NCBI GenBank assembly: GCA_949742895.1
Contig: CATJRT010000179.1
Location: forward strand, 1-8,048
DNA: 8,048 nucleotides
Source: an uncultured Eubacteriales bacterium
Lineage (GTDB): Bacteria > Bacillota_A > Clostridia > Oscillospirales > Oscillospiraceae
Direction of reading: 5' to 3'
The position numbers were made by a program, and so were the translations under genes. The notes below the pieces were generated by a model that did not search any database, was not told the origin of the DNA, and saw only the letters and a list, made by a program, of their open reading frames with translations. Below, piece after piece: positions 6,322 to 8,048 of this stretch (position 1 is its first letter; the number at the start of each line of letters is the position of its first letter).

Positions 6322-6964
6322 TTCTATCACCCCCTTTCAGGGTCCGCCGCGCCCTGGTGCAGCGTTCCAGCAGCATAAATTCCCAGGGCGTCACGTCCAG
6401 GGAGCAAAACCGCCCGTCCTCCGTCCGGCTGTGGACGTTGAGCCGAAGCACCAGCGGGTAAGTAGAAGCGCCGCCTTCGTCGGAACGAAAACGGCGCTTA
6501 AACTCTGCGGGGGACAAACTTCCCACGCCAACCACCTTGATCCACTGGATGGCTGTCTCAAATTTTCCCGGCTCGGCGGGCCAGAGATACCGGCCACGCA
6601 GACCCTTGGGCAACACATTTTTGGTGGGCACCTGCAGCAGACAGCCACGGTAGAGACAGTAGCGGACTCGCAGACAGTCGGCCAGATCCTGCGCGACCCT
6701 GATGAGCTTAGGCCGGGCGTCGCCGAAGCCAGCCCGCAGGAAGTCCAGCGCAACCACGTCCTCGCCCTCCTCATCGCCGGGGCTGACGGGGACGCACCGG
6801 GCCAGGTCGGCGGAGCGGCCCTCCGCCTGGACACCTAAGACCTTGCGGCTGGTCATGAGCAGGGATTTGTAGGAGCGGATGGCCAGGTAGAGGCGGTCGA
6901 AGTGAAGCGGCTCCGCCTCCGTTTGCCGCGCATCCGAAACGAAATAGCGCACATCACCCGCCAT
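6314..6964 (-). CDS. Conserved-looking hypothetical protein of the element operon
   Basis: 216 residues from the ATG at 6964, nine bases after GGAGG within the upstream gene, whose stop it overlaps by 11 bases. I do not recognise a family. It is soluble with no signal peptide; the N-terminal part (24-45) is basic and helical (DRLYLAIRSYKSLLMTSRKVLG), the middle (83-125) is rich in Arg, Leu and Cys (RVRYCLYRGCLLQVP), and the C-terminus has WEFMLLERCTRARRTLKGG. A segment around 134-160 (KFETAIQWIKVVGVGSLSP) may be alpha/beta. Basic stretches would fit nucleic-acid contact, but that is only a guess. Its tight place in the operon argues that it is a real gene. Confidence 0.8.
   Translation of the reverse strand: MAGDVRYFVSDARQTEAEPLHFDRLYLAIRSYKSLLMTSRKVLGVQAEGRSADLARCVPVSPGDEEGEDVVALDFLRAGFGDARPKLIRVAQDLADCLRVRYCLYRGCLLQVPTKNVLPKGLRGRYLWPAEPGKFETAIQWIKVVGVGSLSPAEFKRRFRSDEGGASTYPLVLRLNVHSRTEDGRFCSLDVTPWEFMLLERCTRARRTLKGGDRSG
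6330..6337 (-). promoter_or_regulatory. Ribosome binding site deciding the GTG start of the DUF3848-like gene
   Basis: AAAGGGGG on the minus strand, within the end of the upstream gene, eight bases before the GTG at 6321. It overlaps the alternative GTG at 6330 and so argues against that start. Confidence 0.6.
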
Positions 6965-7328
6965 ACACGACCACCTCCTCGTCCATCAGATCAAAGAGGG
7001 CGTCGAAGCAGATGCCCCGATCCTCCAGCACCTCCTCCAACTCCTCGGGGATGTCGCCCCGCTCTTCCGGCTGGCAGAACAGGCACTCGGCGTCACAGCC
7101 GTCGCACTCGCCGCAGGCGGCGGTCAGCTTCTCGATGAGGCCGGCGGCGGTTTTGCTCAGGGCGTCCGCCGTCTTGAGCAGGTCTGCGACGGTCATGTGC
7201 TGTTTGAACAGCATGATCACGCCATTTTCCACCCGCAGCTCCAGAAGGCCCTCGGCCAGGTTGCTCATGTTCAGCGCGGCGTTGGTAACCAGGACGCCTT
7301 TTCCGGTATTTTCTTTGGTGAATTTCAT
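6954..7328 (-). CDS. Small protein with CxxCxxCxxxCxxC cluster
   Basis: 124 residues from the ATG at 7328, seven bases after GGAGG, overlapping the methylase stop by 4 bases (ATGA). A longer in-frame start at 7418 lies inside the methylase gene and is unlikely. Residues 1-40 are a short beta-rich region (KFTKENTGKGVLVTNAAL, LLELRVENGVIMLF) that could be an AbrB/SpoVT-like DNA-binding fold; this is a weak impression. Residues 45-70 form a helix. Then come five cysteines, C72, C75, C78, C82 and C85, a spacing suited to zinc or iron-sulfur binding, and an acidic tail (ERGDIPEELEEVLED). It is cytoplasmic. A metal-binding regulator of the element operon is one reading; I am not sure. Confidence 0.83.
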   Translation of the reverse strand: MKFTKENTGKGVLVTNAALNMSNLAEGLLELRVENGVIMLFKQHMTVADLLKTADALSKTAAGLIEKLTAACGECDGCDAECLFCQPEERGDIPEELEEVLEDRGICFDALFDLMDEEVVVYGG

Positions 7329-8048
7329 ATAGATTCCTCCATGTAATCTTGGCAGACTTCTTCGTCTGCCGGTTTTGAAATTGTGGTTTCCTTCGGTTCG
7401 TGGATCAGTTCGTACCACCCCTCCGGCTCCTCCGGTACAGGCTCCGCGAACAGGCTGAACTGGTCGCTAGGCCGCTTCGCCTTGGGCTGGGGGCGGTAGT
7501 TCGTCATCACGACTTCCTCATATTCACTCCCGGCCTCCATGGACATACTATTGGGCCGTTTTGTGTGGAAAATGAAAAAATCCTGGTATAAATCCAGGAT
7601 AAACGGGCAGTAATTGTAGGACACCATGACCTTGCCCTGACACTGAATCAAGCGGTCATGGAGGCGGACGTGGTCCGGCTTGGGGAAAGCTACCTCATAG
7701 CACTCCGCATCGTAGTAGGGCGGGTCGCAGTAGAAGAAGGTGTCCTCCCGGTCGTACTGGCGGATCAGGTTTTCGAAGTCCTTATTCTCCACCACCACAT
7801 CCTTGAGCCGCCGAGAGCACTCCCAGATCTGATAGAAAAATCTCCGGATGTCGCAGGGACGGCCCGCAAAGGCGTTACCGACCCCGCTGAAACTCTCCCG
7901 AATGGTCTTGTAGTAAGCTGCCGCCCGCTTTACGTCGGCGCGCTCGGCCCGCTCCAACAGGAGGGCGCGGATTGCAGCGGCATCCACCGGTTCCAGGTAC
8001 CGCTCCGTCAGTTCAAGATTTTCTGCCAGATAGCTGTCCGTAAATTCC
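7325..8048 (-). CDS. DNA adenine methylase (D12 class), 5' end beyond window
   Basis: The C-terminal 240 residues are visible; the frame stays open to the right edge, so the start is outside. The protein transfers a methyl group from S-adenosylmethionine to N6 of adenine in a short DNA site. The catalytic motif IV DPPY (7715-7726, in FFYCDPPYYDAE) is present, followed by the expected alternation of helices and strands (HVRLHDRLIQ, GKVMVSYN, FFIFHTKRPNSM, EEVVMTNY). The FSGVGNAFAGRP and DFENLIRQYDREDTFF segments fit D12 methylases. The SAM-binding N-terminal motif lies off the window. The last about 60 residues, rich in Pro and Glu, extend past the core. No restriction nuclease is seen, so it may be an orphan methylase that protects the element or marks its DNA (inference). 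It is first in the visible operon and overlaps the next gene by 4 bases. Confidence 0.92.
   Translation of the reverse strand, partial: EFTDSYLAENLELTERYLEPVDAAAIRALLLERAERADVKRAAAYYKTIRESFSGVGNAFAGRPCDIRRFFYQIWECSRRLKDVVVENKDFENLIRQYDREDTFFYCDPPYYDAECYEVAFPKPDHVRLHDRLIQCQGKVMVSYNYCPFILDLYQDFFIFHTKRPNSMSMEAGSEYEEVVMTNYRPQPKAKRPSDQFSLFAEPVPEEPEGWYELIHEPKETTISKPADEEVCQDYMEESI

Noticed and set aside
6391..6834. 147-codon minus-strand frame inside the 216-residue gene
   Set aside because: Shifted reading with Ser/Arg/Pro/Trp-rich junk and no start signal; the longer frame has coupled overlaps at both ends.
1..8048. CRISPR arrays, tRNA/rRNA genes, insertion sequences, attachment sites
   Set aside because: No regularly spaced repeats, cloverleaf sequence, transposase or terminal repeats were seen; the repetitive look of the left end is divergent CnaB protein repeats.

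Overview
All ten genes in this window read on the minus strand (right to left), most of them overlapping or separated by a few bases. The GC-rich sequence, strong GGAGG-type ribosome binding sites, Gram-positive surface proteins (thioester/CnaB adhesin, sortase, stalk-domain peptidase) and DUF3849/DUF3848-type genes point to a gut clostridial Firmicute (Oscillospiraceae/Lachnospiraceae-like) carrying an integrative conjugative element. No integrase, relaxase or type IV secretion gene is inside the window, so the mobile-element setting is inferred from gene content.

Right half (8048 to about 5106), the cytoplasmic 'element' genes in transcription order: the C-terminal 240 residues of a D12-class DNA adenine methylase; a 124-residue protein with a five-cysteine cluster; a 216-residue protein I do not recognise; a DUF3848-like protein; a 38-residue membrane microprotein; and a DUF3849-type protein. 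Five of these junctions are overlaps or very short gaps with internal ribosome binding sites, so the block looks like one translationally coupled operon.

Left half (5037 to 1), the surface module: a secreted, C-terminally membrane-anchored protein; a sortase overlapping it by 4 nt; a secreted stalk-domain plus cysteine-peptidase protein; and a large adhesin that runs off the left edge. The adhesin has a signal peptide, a Cys-Gln thioester domain and at least six CnaB (SpaA-like) domains, five of them complete with the Lys/Glu/Asn residues that form intramolecular isopeptide bonds. A strong hairpin with A- and T-tracts sits just before the adhesin ribosome binding site.

Working model (inference): the element encodes its own covalent-capture adhesin, a sortase that could anchor it, a peptidase that could open or trim the wall, and a membrane partner, which together could promote cell-cell contact during transfer or attachment to a host surface. 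All long plus-strand open frames lie in exact codon register opposite minus-strand genes and are shadows.
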